Source: Streptomyces sp. NBC_00234
GTDB lineage: Bacteria > Actinomycetota > Actinomycetes > Streptomycetales > Streptomycetaceae
Length of the DNA stretch: 64,000 nt
Reading direction: 5' to 3'
Assembly: GCF_036195325.1 (NCBI RefSeq)
Contig: NZ_CP108101.1
Location: 1,922,001-1,986,000 of the forward strand
Shown here: positions 7,222 to 16,100 of the stretch, piece by piece
Layout of the letters: every line of letters starts with the position of its first letter
How positions within the stretch are numbered: the stretch's first letter is position 1
The notes under the pieces: generated by a model
The model's database searches: none
What the model saw: the letters and a program-made list of their open reading frames with translations, nothing else
Told to the model about the DNA's origin: nothing
Made by a program: the position numbers and the translations under genes

Positions 7222-8391
7222 GTGTCGCAGGACGCAGGGTGGGGCGGCGGCGCACACGGGGGCGCACATCTCGGGGGCTCGCCGTACGGCGGCGGACCGT
7301 ACGGCGGACCTCCCGGCCCGCCGGGATGGGGCGGCTGGATGCCGCCGCCCAAGCCCGGAGTGATACCTCTCGCTCCCCTGCGGCTCGGGGACCTGCTGGG
7401 GGGCGCCTTCAGCACGATGGGCCGGTACTGGAAGCAGCTGTTCGGCATGGGCCTCGCGCTGTACGGCGGAGCCGTGCTCGTGATGGCCGCGGCGCTGGCC
7501 GTCGCCTACTCCGCCGTCAGCGACCATCTGGACCGCCTCGTGGCGCTCTCGTCGGGCGAGGAGCCCTCCTCCTCCGACTACGTACCGCTCCTGACCGCCT
7601 TCGGCATCGTCGCGCTGCTCGGCATCGTCGTCATGATCCTCGCGTCCGCCCTGATGTACGGATCCGTCCCGGCGATCCTCCAGGACGCGGTGCTGGGCCG
7701 GCGGGTCACCTTCGCCACCGTGTTCCGGCGCGCGTGGGTGCGCGTGCCCGCTCTCATCGGCACCGTCTTCCTCACGGCTCTGATCGCGACCGTGCCGATC
7801 GGCCTCGCCATAGTCGCCTTCATCGCCATGATGACCGCCTTCATCACCCTCGACGGCGGTTCCGGCGCCCTCACCATCATGTCGCTCGGCGCGCTGTGCG
7901 CCCTGCTCACGACACCGCCGGCGCTCTGGCTCTGGGTGAAGTTCTCCCTCGCCCCGGCGGCCGTGGTCTTCGAGGGGCAGGGCCCTGTCGGGGCGCTGCG
8001 CCGCTCGTCGCAGCTGGTGCGCGGCGACTGGTGGCGGGTTTTCGGGATCACCCTGCTGGCGAGCCTCATGACCGCCGTCGCCGCCTACATCATCCAGATG
8101 CCGTTCTCCGTCCTCGGCATGTTCCCGGGCATGATCAGCACCGCGGACCTGGACTCCGACCCGAGCGCCACCGCCGTGATCATCGCGATGAGCGGCTATC
8201 TGGTGGCGACGCTGCTCGGGCAGATGGTCGCCCAGATCGTCTCGGCGACGTTCCCGCAGCTGGTGAACGGTCTGCTCTACGTCGACCGGCGCATCCGGAC
8301 GGAGAATCTGGGCCCGGTCCTGGCCGAGGCCGCCGCCGTACCCCAGCAGGGCGGCGCTCCGCAGTACGGCACCACGCCGTACGGCGGCTGA
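7222..8391 (+). CDS. Multispanning membrane protein with Gly/Pro-rich N-terminus
   Basis: 389 residues. The first 45 are a Gly/Pro/Tyr-rich cytoplasmic tail (PYGGGPYGGPPGPPGW). Then come about six hydrophobic segments arranged in pairs, and a short C-terminal tail with another PQYGTTPYGG. Between segments lies the stretch GPVGALRRSSQLVRGDWWRVFG, which is typical of the actinobacterial membrane family annotated as glycerophosphoryl diester phosphodiesterase membrane domain or DUF7847. No catalytic site is visible. The GTG start follows GGAGAA. It is a single gene on the plus strand and its role is unknown; similar proteins are common in Streptomyces. Confidence 0.8.
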   Translation: MSQDAGWGGGAHGGAHLGGSPYGGGPYGGPPGPPGWGGWMPPPKPGVIPLAPLRLGDLLGGAFSTMGRYWKQLFGMGLALYGGAVLVMAAALAVAYSAVSDHLDRLVALSSGEEPSSSDYVPLLTAFGIVALLGIVVMILASALMYGSVPAILQDAVLGRRVTFATVFRRAWVRVPALIGTVFLTALIATVPIGLAIVAFIAMMTAFITLDGGSGALTIMSLGALCALLTTPPALWLWVKFSLAPAAVVFEGQGPVGALRRSSQLVRGDWWRVFGITLLASLMTAVAAYIIQMPFSVLGMFPGMISTADLDSDPSATAVIIAMSGYLVATLLGQMVAQIVSATFPQLVNGLLYVDRRIRTENLGPVLAEAAAVPQQGGAPQYGTTPYGG

Positions 8392-8406
8392 CGCCACCCG
8401 GCCCGC

Positions 8407-8775
8407 TCAGTCCACGAGGGACCGCTTCGGGCTGAGGACGCAGAACTCGTTCCCCTCGGGATCCGCCAGCACCACCCAGTTCACGTCCCCCTGCCCGACA
8501 TCCACCCGCCGTGCGCCGAGCCCGATGATGCGCTCGACCTCGGTGGTCTGGTCGTCGGGTGCGAGGTCGATGTGCAGCCGGTTCTTGACGGTCTTCGGCT
8601 CCTCCACCGGGACGAAGCACATACCGGGCATCGCGAACTCGTCGGCGCCGATGACGATCTCGTCCTTGTCCTCGAAGAGGATCCGCCAGTCCAGCACCGC
8701 GCACCAGAAGGAGGCGAGGGCGGGCAGATCGTGGGTGTCGACGACGTGGTGGTACAAGCGAACGGCCATGCCCAT
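8407..8775 (-). CDS. VOC-superfamily (glyoxalase-like) protein
   Basis: About 122 residues with a glyoxalase/bleomycin-resistance fold: a first beta-alpha unit starting RLYHHVVDTHDLPALASFW and a second ending VVLADPEGNEFCVLSP. The family includes dioxygenases, isomerases and binding proteins for antibiotics; no substrate is evident. The start is uncertain: ATG codons at 8793, 8775 and 8769 are in frame and none has a strong ribosome site. It lies about 60 bases after the L/F-transferase-like gene on the same strand, so it may be the last gene of that locus (resistance or tailoring), or a separate housekeeping gene. It resembles the VOC protein at 46390-46755. Confidence 0.8.
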   Translation of the reverse strand: MGMAVRLYHHVVDTHDLPALASFWCAVLDWRILFEDKDEIVIGADEFAMPGMCFVPVEEPKTVKNRLHIDLAPDDQTTEVERIIGLGARRVDVGQGDVNWVVLADPEGNEFCVLSPKRSLVD

Positions 8776-8834
8776 CAGTCTGTCGGCGGACATGGCCGTT
8801 CGCCATTCCGTACCGGGATCGGGGCCGGATCCCT

Positions 8835-9632
8835 TCACCCTCCCCCGGGCAGTCCGCGGGCCGGGACCAGCCGTCGGGCGGGCCGTGGGTCCTCGGGCGG
8901 AGACGGCGCGTCCCCGGCGGACCGCAGCGTGGCCAGATACCGATCCCTGGAGACCGGGGCGAATCCGATGTCCCGGATCTGCGGGCTGTCCCACTGCGCG
9001 TCGAGCAGGTGTACGCCGACGGCACCGGCCCGGTCCGCGAGATCGGCGAGCGCCACTTTCGAGGCGTCGGAGCGCCGGTGGAACATCGAGTCCAGGCTGA
9101 ACACCGTCCCGGTCTGCATGCCGTAGGCCCCACCGATGAGGGTGTCGCCCTCCCAGACCTCCACGCTGTGCGCCGACCGCCCTGCGTTGAGCAGGGTCAG
9201 ACTCTGCATCAGTTCCTCGGTCAGCCACTGCGGGCTGCGCCCGCGCCGGCACTCGTCGAGCACCTGGGGGAACGCCCGGTCGACCGTCGTGGTCCAGCCG
9301 AGACGGTTGCGGAGCCGGCGCGTCAGACCGTGCCCGATGTGGACGTCCCCGGGGGACGCGACGGGCCGCGGGTCGGGTGACCACCAGGCGACCTCGTAGG
9401 GGTTGCGCTTCCCGTCCCCGAGGATCGCGATCGCCCCTGACGCGACGTCCGCCTCGAACAGCGCCTCGTTCATCTGGCACGCGAAGGCGTCCTGCGCGGG
9501 GAAGGGGTACAGCCCCGCACGGTACGCCTCCAGCACCGTGTCCGGACTCAGGTCTCCGCAGAACGCGACAGGTCCGCCCGCGGGCGCGTGCGCGAGGTCG
9601 AGCGACGCCCAGGAGCCGCACCCGTTCACCAT
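8835..9632 (-). CDS. Leucyl/phenylalanyl-tRNA-protein transferase homologue, probably biosynthetic
   Basis: 265 residues of the Aat (L/F-transferase) family, which moves Leu or Phe from charged tRNA onto an amino group. Family motifs are GGPVAFCGDLSP (19-30), AYRAGLYPFP (36-45), WWSPDPRP (83-90), AHSVEVW (154-160), GGAYG (167-171) and LLDAQ (209-213), whose Asp and Gln match the catalytic region of E. coli Aat. Two features are unusual: about 28 extra residues between the FP and WWSP motifs, and DSMF in place of GESMF (Glu to Asp). The ATG lies 16 bases after the NRPS stop and its GAGGAGAGGA site overlaps that stop, so the two are coupled. Context suggests it acylates a carrier-bound amino acid rather than proteins. 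Confidence 0.87.
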   Translation of the reverse strand: MVNGCGSWASLDLAHAPAGGPVAFCGDLSPDTVLEAYRAGLYPFPAQDAFACQMNEALFEADVASGAIAILGDGKRNPYEVAWWSPDPRPVASPGDVHIGHGLTRRLRNRLGWTTTVDRAFPQVLDECRRGRSPQWLTEELMQSLTLLNAGRSAHSVEVWEGDTLIGGAYGMQTGTVFSLDSMFHRRSDASKVALADLADRAGAVGVHLLDAQWDSPQIRDIGFAPVSRDRYLATLRSAGDAPSPPEDPRPARRLVPARGLPGGG

Positions 9633-9648
9633 GCCCGTGGTCCTCTCC

Positions 9649-12600
9649 TCAGCCACTCCGCGGCGGGGCGAGATAGCCGTCGTCCAGCAACGAGTCGATG
9701 TACGTGTCGAGCAGTGCGGCGTCCACGGGGGGAATGCCGATACCGGTGCCGCGCAGGGCCCGTTCGGTGTTGGACCGCGTCGTGGAGGGGAAGTTCCGCT
9801 GGAAGTACATCTCCGCGACCGTGATGTCGGCGCGGGCACTCCGGTCGACGAACAACGCGACGAACGGGGTGACGGGGTGGGTCGGATGACCCGCCGCGTA
9901 CCCCACCAGTTCGCGGACCCACGCGTCGTAGGGCAGCTTCCGCACGGGATAGCCGCGTGCCCCGAGCCGCTCCGCCAGATCGCCGATCATCGCGACCCGG
10001 GGGTTGGTGAGGTGGTAGACGTTCCCGGTGGCCGGCAGCCGGGTGGAGACATGGGCGACCACCCGGGCGAAACAGTCCGCCGGAATGAAGTCCAGGGGCA
10101 GGTCGACGTCCGGGAAGAAGGACGTATCGGCGATGAACCTGATGAGCGCGCACATCTCCGTGCCGGTGTTCATCACTCCCGTGGTCCGGTCCCCCGTCAC
10201 GTCGTTGGGACGGTAGACGGCGACCGGCAGTCCCCGGGCCGCGGCATTGTGGAGCAGCTTCTCGGCCGCCCACTTGGACTCCACGTACCCGACCCCCAGA
10301 TGCCCGGCGTGCGACAGCGGCGTCTCCTCCGTGGCGTGCCGTACGCCTGCCGCCCCGAGGCCGGCGAGCACCGCCATGCTGGATATGTAGTGCACGGGAA
10401 TGGAGCGCAGCGCACCGGCGAGCCGGATGACCTCCCGGGTGCCGCTGACGTTCGCGTCCCTCAACTCGGCGTACGGGTAGATGAAGTTGACCTGGCCGCC
10501 GCAGTGGTACACGAGGTCCATCGTCGCCGCGAGGTGCTCGAACCGGTCCTCCGGCAGCCCGAGGAGCGGCTTCGCCAGATCGCCGACGACGGGGAGGACC
10601 CGGCCGGGGGGAAGGTCCCGCAGGAGGTAGCGCTGGTGTGCGCCGCGGATGCGTTCCAGGGCGTGCTCCTCGTCCGCCGCACGCACCAGGCAGTGGATCC
10701 TCGCCCGGGTGGACGTCAGCAGCGTGCCGAGCAGGTGCGTTCCGCAGAACCCCGTGGCGCCGGTGAGGAGGATCTCCGTCGGGTGCTCCGGGTGCGGGGC
10801 GCGGCCGGTGGAGCGGCGGACCGGCACGGTCAGCAGGTCGGCCTCGGCGTCGAAGTCCGGGGGCACGGCCGGTGTGCCGTCCGTGGTGCCTGCCCGCGCC
10901 GCCAGGACGACGTCGGCGAAGGCGTGCAGACGGGCGTCGCGCAGGAGCGAGCGGGTCAGGTTCCGGATCTCCGTCACGCCGATCCCGAACATGATGCGGG
11001 CGCGCGCCATCATCTCCATGGCGAGCAGGGAGTTCCCGCCCAGTTCGAAGAAGTCGTCGGCCGGTCCCACATGGTCGATGTCCAGGATCTGCGCCCACAG
11101 CTGCGCCATTCCGGTCTGTACGGACGGGTGTTCCGCCGGGCCGTGCCCGACGGGTGCCGTCCCGCGGCGCGTGAGGGCGCGGTGGTCGGTCTTCCCGTTG
11201 CGGGTGACGGGGAGTTCACCGACGGCGGTGAGGGTCGCCGGAACCATGTGTCCCGGGACGGTCCCGGCGACGAACTCCCTGATCCGGGCCGGGGCCGCTC
11301 CTTCGGCGGGGGGTGGCAGCACCGGCGTGTAGTACGCCGCGAGGGCCCGGTCGCCGTCGCCCCGGTCGTGTACCACCACGGCGACGCGGTCGACCGCCGG
11401 ATGGGCGGCGACCGCGGACTCGACCTCGGCGAGGTCGACCCGGAATCCGGAGACCTTCGCTTGGCGGTCGGACCGTCCCAGGAAGTCGAGGTTCCCGTCA
11501 GGACGCCACCGCCCGAGATCGCCCGTGCGGTACATCCGTTCGCCGGGGACCGGGCCGTAGGGGTCCGGCAGGAAGTGCTCGGCGGTCAGGCCCGGCTGTC
11601 GCCAGTAGCCGCGGGCGACCGCGCGACCGCCGATGTAGATCTCGCCCCTGCGGCCCGGCGGCACCGGCCGCAGATCCCGGTCCAGGACGTGGATGCGGGT
11701 GTCCCCCAGGGCTCTGCCCACCGGGGTCGGCCCGCGGGCGTGCGGGGGCAGCGTCTCCTCGGTCAGGACACACAGCGCCGAGGTGATGGTGGCCTCCGTC
11801 AGCCCGTAGGCGTTGACGAGGCGCGCGGCGGGCATCCTGCGGAACGAGGTGCGGCAGTCGTCCGGGAGCACCGTGTCGCCGCCCACGATCATCAGCCTCA
11901 GGGAGCGCAGCGCCTCGCTGTCGTCCTCCGCGGCCTTGACCAACTGGTGCCAGTAGGCGGGCGTCAGGTCCGCCACGGTGACCCCGTGCTCCGGCAGCCG
12001 GCGCAGCAGCTCGGTCGGCGCCCAGGTGTGCCGTCCGCCGAGGACCAGCGTCGCCCCGCTGACGAGCGTCGCGAGGATCTGCTCGATCGAGGTGTCGAAG
12101 CCCGGCGCCGCCAGTTGCAGTACGCGGTCGCCCGGGGACAGCCCGTACGCTCCGGACACGTCCGACAGCACACCGCACAACGAGCCGTGGCTGACCATGA
12201 CCGCCTTGGGCAGGCCCGCCGAGCCCGAGGTGTGGATCATGTAGGCGAGGTCGTCGGCCCTGGGGCCGGCCCGGGGCGGCTCGGTGGACCAGGACGCGGC
12301 GTCCGCGAGGAAGTCCTCCATGAGGAGGATCCGGCCCGGCCCGTTCCCGAAGATCCCGGCATATGCCCGGGTGGTGAGCACCACCCGGGAACCCGCCTCC
12401 TCGGCCAGCCGCGCCGAGCGGCTCGCCGGGAATCCCGGGTCGACCGGCAGGAAGGCTCCGCCGCTCCTGAGTACCGCCAGCATCGCGGTCACCAGGTCCG
12501 CACTGCGCTCCATACAGAGGGTGACCACGCTCTCGCTGGTCACTCCGAGTGAGTTCAGCCGGTGGGCGAGTCCGCTGGCACGACGGTCCAGCAGGCCGTA

Positions 12601-12942
12601 GGCGAGTTCGGGTCCGTCGGACACCACCGCGATCGCGCCCGGCTGCCGGGCCGCGTGCCTGCGCAGGGACTCCGAGACGCCGGGAGCGGCGGGGGCCTCC
12701 TCCCGCCGGTGCGGGGACCAGGTCCCGTCGGCTCCGCGCGGACGTGAACCGCGCGGACGCATGTCCGTCCACAGGGTCTCCACGGCGGCCGTGCACCCGG
12801 CCCTGGAGTCCGGATCGCCCACGGGGTACCAGCCGGCCGGAATCCCGAGTTCGGCGGGCCAGATCGCATACTGTTCGGCCTCGTTCACGAGGACCTGGCA
12901 GGCGGCGTCCTGCGGCAGGCGGCTGGGGCGGTTGCTCACCAT
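9649..12942 (-). CDS. NRPS: MbtH - adenylation - carrier - thioester reductase
   Basis: 1,097 residues. An MbtH-like domain (1-70) shows EAEQYAIWP and LWTDMRP. The A domain (about 88-590) has TSGSAGLPK (238-246), FDTSIEQI, NAYGLTEATI, YRTGDLGRW and the catalytic Lys584 in RNGKTD. The carrier domain has FFELGGNS with the phosphopantetheine Ser638. The reductase (about 720-1097) has TGATGFCG (727-734), Ser-Ser-Met and YVESK (Tyr886, Lys890), and would release the product as an aldehyde or alcohol. No condensation or thioesterase domain exists. The A-domain pocket reads approximately D-T-E-A-I-G-A-I-T-K; Glu at the third position hints at a basic substrate. The ATG follows a perfect AGGAGGT; an upstream in-frame extension to 13419 is not coding-like. 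Confidence 0.93.
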   Translation of the reverse strand: MVSNRPSRLPQDAACQVLVNEAEQYAIWPAELGIPAGWYPVGDPDSRAGCTAAVETLWTDMRPRGSRPRGADGTWSPHRREEAPAAPGVSESLRRHAARQPGAIAVVSDGPELAYGLLDRRASGLAHRLNSLGVTSESVVTLCMERSADLVTAMLAVLRSGGAFLPVDPGFPASRSARLAEEAGSRVVLTTRAYAGIFGNGPGRILLMEDFLADAASWSTEPPRAGPRADDLAYMIHTSGSAGLPKAVMVSHGSLCGVLSDVSGAYGLSPGDRVLQLAAPGFDTSIEQILATLVSGATLVLGGRHTWAPTELLRRLPEHGVTVADLTPAYWHQLVKAAEDDSEALRSLRLMIVGGDTVLPDDCRTSFRRMPAARLVNAYGLTEATITSALCVLTEETLPPHARGPTPVGRALGDTRIHVLDRDLRPVPPGRRGEIYIGGRAVARGYWRQPGLTAEHFLPDPYGPVPGERMYRTGDLGRWRPDGNLDFLGRSDRQAKVSGFRVDLAEVESAVAAHPAVDRVAVVVHDRGDGDRALAAYYTPVLPPPAEGAAPARIREFVAGTVPGHMVPATLTAVGELPVTRNGKTDHRALTRRGTAPVGHGPAEHPSVQTGMAQLWAQILDIDHVGPADDFFELGGNSLLAMEMMARARIMFGIGVTEIRNLTRSLLRDARLHAFADVVLAARAGTTDGTPAVPPDFDAEADLLTVPVRRSTGRAPHPEHPTEILLTGATGFCGTHLLGTLLTSTRARIHCLVRAADEEHALERIRGAHQRYLLRDLPPGRVLPVVGDLAKPLLGLPEDRFEHLAATMDLVYHCGGQVNFIYPYAELRDANVSGTREVIRLAGALRSIPVHYISSMAVLAGLGAAGVRHATEETPLSHAGHLGVGYVESKWAAEKLLHNAAARGLPVAVYRPNDVTGDRTTGVMNTGTEMCALIRFIADTSFFPDVDLPLDFIPADCFARVVAHVSTRLPATGNVYHLTNPRVAMIGDLAERLGARGYPVRKLPYDAWVRELVGYAAGHPTHPVTPFVALFVDRSARADITVAEMYFQRNFPSTTRSNTERALRGTGIGIPPVDAALLDTYIDSLLDDGYLAPPRSG

Positions 12943-13023
12943 CCGGACCTCCTGAACAGTGATGGTCACGCACTTCGATGATGCACGATCCGGTGGCAAT
13001 GAGCGCGCCGCGCGGGATTGACG

Positions 13024-13046
13024 GTTGCGGGCACTGTTGCGGGCAC
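13024..13046. repeat. Tandem direct repeat between the NRPS and the GGDEF-EAL gene
   Basis: GTTGCGGGCAC occurs at 13024-13034 and again at 13036-13046, a 12-base period. It sits in the 204-base divergent region (12943-13146), where no convincing -35/-10 pair was found, and could be a site for an activator of either gene. Confidence 0.5.
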
Positions 13047-13146
13047 CGGAGAACGACAATTGGCCCGTTCGGGATTCCTGTGGAACGCTTGAAATGGCGG
13101 CACTTGCGATAAAGCGACTACAGACGCCGATCAGGAGGTGGCTGGG

Positions 13147-16100
13147 TTGTTGACCAGCAAATTGCCACCCAAGGTGCGCCCGCGTCACCTCATTGGCTAT
13201 TTCGTGTGGATGGCCCTCCTCATCTCCCTCTATTACGTCTTTCCCGACTCCCGGGTGGTCTGGTGGGGGGTGATGGGCCTCAGCGGAGTCCTCGCCATTC
13301 TGGTGGGCGTCCTCCTCAACCGGCCCTCGCATTACGTTTCCTGGCTTCTGCTCGCCGCAGCGAATCTCAGCTTCCTCACGGGCGAGCTGATGAACGTCGT
13401 CTACACCCAGTACCTGCACCAGGTGAATCCGTTCCCGTCCATCGCCGACGGCTTCTACCTGGCGCAGTACCCGCTCTACGCGGCGGGGGTACTGGGCTTC
13501 ATCCGCTGGCGGACGGCGAGCCGCGACCGGGGCAGCCTGATCGACGCGCTGATCCTGACGGCCGGTCTGGCGCTGCTCTCCTGGAGCTATCTGATCGTCC
13601 CGTATGTGCGCAACCCCGAACTGACCTGGGTCCAGAAGGCGTTCTCCATCGCCTATCCGCTAGGGGACCTCCTCGTCCTGGCGATGCTGGCGCGCCTGCT
13701 CGCACCCCGTACCGGAGGAAGCCGTTCCCTTCAGCTGCTGACCATCGGGACGCTCGGGATTCTCATCTCCGACGTCCTGTTCGGACTGATCCAGCTCGAC
13801 GGCACCTGGCGCATCGGCACCGCTGTCGACCTGGGCTGGGCGGTCCTCTACACCTGCTGGGGCGCTGCGGCACTGCATCCGTCCATGGTGACGCTGACCC
13901 GGCCGGCGCCCGTCCAGCCGCCGACGCTCGCGCCCGCGCGGGTGGGCCTGCTGATGCTCGCCTCACTGATCGCTCCCCTGATACTGCTGCTCGACGCGGG
14001 GCAGGGCGGCGGGGCCGATGCCCGGGTCGTCGGCGCGTTCTCCGCCGTCCTCTTCTTCCTCGTGCTCGCACGGCTGGCAGGCGTGGTGACGAACCATCGC
14101 AAGGCGATCGCCAGGGAACGTGTCCTGCGGACGGGCATCGAGTCGCTGGCCTGGGCGCGCAGTGTCGAGGAGGTCGCGGAGGCCGTCGAGGGCACGGCCA
14201 CGACCCTGATGCGCAGCCCGCGGCGCACCGCCGTCCTCGCGGTCCGTGACCGTGAGGAGGAGCTGCGGATCGTCCGCGAGGACGCAGACGAGGACACGAC
14301 GGCACCGCTCCGTCCCCTCGACGAGGCGCTCGCGCTGCCCGCGGTCCGCGAACAGCGCCCCCTGCCCCTCTCCGATCTGGATCCGGGCGTCGTCGCGGGC
14401 CTGCCGGACGCCCCCAGCGCGCTGCTGTGCCCCCTGGTCCTGGACCGTCCGGCCGGCGAGATGACACTCGGCGTCCTGGCGGTGGCGGGTGTCGAGAGCG
14501 AACTGCTCGACGTACGGACCACACTGGCGACCCTCGCCGCCCAGGCGGTGCTGGCCGTCGAGCGCATCGGTCTGGCCGAGGAGATCAACCGCCGGGACAG
14601 CGAGGCGTACTTCCGGACGCTCGTGCACAACGCCTCGGACGTCATTCTGATCCTGGACGCGGACGGGCGGGTCCGCTACGCCAGCTCCTCGGCGCTGCCG
14701 GTGCTCGGCTACCGGTCCCTGAAGGGGCGCCGGCTGACCGATCTGGTCGCGCCCGGAGAGACCCCGACCATGGTCCGGATGCTGGCCGACATGCGCACCC
14801 GGGACTGGTCGGACCGCCGTGAGGACTGGCGGGTCCGGCGGCGCGACGGGGCCCTCATCGAGGTCGAGGTGCGGTGCAGCGACCTGCGGGACGATCCCAC
14901 CGTCGGCGGCCTCGTCCTGACCCTCCAGGACGTCACCGAACGCCGCCGGCTCGAACGCGAACTCACGCACCGCGCCTTCCACGACTCCCTGACGGGGCTG
15001 GCGAACCGGGTGCTCTTCCAGGACAGGACCGGTCACGCACTGACACGCGGTCAGCGCGAAGGCACCGTGGTCGGGGTGCTGTTCGTCGACGTGGACGACT
15101 TCAAGGTCATCAACGACACGCTGGGGCACGGCGTGGGCGACGAACTCCTCGTCGCCGTGTCCCTGCGGCTGGCCACCACGATCCGGGCCTCCGACACCGT
15201 GGCGCGCATCGGCGGGGACGAATTCGCCATGCTCACCGGGGACTCGATGTCCCCGAGCGACGTCGAGACGTTCAGCGACCACGTCGTCGAGGCGTTCAGA
15301 GAGCCGTTCAGGCTGTCCTCGGGCATGGTCAACGTCTCCATCAGCGTGGGCGTCGCGACCACCGAGGACAGTGTCGACGCGGACGAGCTGTTCGCCCACG
15401 CCGACCTGGCGCTGTACTCGGCCAAGACCGCGGGGAAGTGCCAGTGGCGCCGGTACCGGCCGAAGCTGCAGAGCGACCTGCTGGAGCGTCACGAGCTCCA
15501 GGAGTCCCTGGACGCCACGGTCGTCGAGACCTCGTTCGCCGTGCGCTACCAGCCGATCGTCGATCTGGCCAGCAGCGAACTCGTGGGCTTCGAGGCGCTG
15601 GTGCGCTGGCCGCACAAGACCCGGGGCGTCGTGCTCCCCGAACAGTTCATCGCGCTGGCCGAGGAGAGCGGCCGGATCGTCCCGCTCGGCGCCTGGGTGC
15701 TGCGCCAGGCCGCGTCCGACGCCGCCCGGTGGCGCAGGGAGAACACCCGCAGGCCGGACGGGGCCCGCAGACCGGACGTGCCCCTCTATGTCAGCGTGAA
15801 CGTCTCCGCCCGGCAGTTCCGCGACGCGGGCTTCGTGGACATGGCCCTGCGGGCCCTCGAAACCTCGGGGATCGGTCCCGAGTCACTCGTCCTGGAGCTG
15901 ACCGAGAGCGTGCTGATGACCCGCGGCGACAACGTCCTGGACGGCATGAAGGAACTGACCGACCTCGGCATCCGCATCGCCATCGACGACTTCGGAACGG
16001 GCTACTCCTCGCTCAGTTACCTCCGCGAGTTCCCCATCAAGATCCTGAAGATCGACAAGTCCTTCATCGACGGCCTCGGGGTGTCCACCCAGCAGTACGC

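Noticed and set aside
9403..12552. Long open frame antisense to the NRPS
   Set aside because: It arises from GC-rich codon bias on the opposite strand. It lacks domains and a ribosome site, while the minus strand shows complete A, PCP and reductase motifs.
8407..12942. Condensation or thioesterase domain in or near the NRPS
   Set aside because: Looked for HHxxxDG and GxSxG-type regions in the protein and in neighbours; none found, which supports the transferase-based model.
12943..13419. N-terminal extension of the NRPS frame
   Set aside because: It would overlap the first 270 bases of the GGDEF-EAL gene and has no domain; the perfect AGGAGGT before 12942 marks the start.
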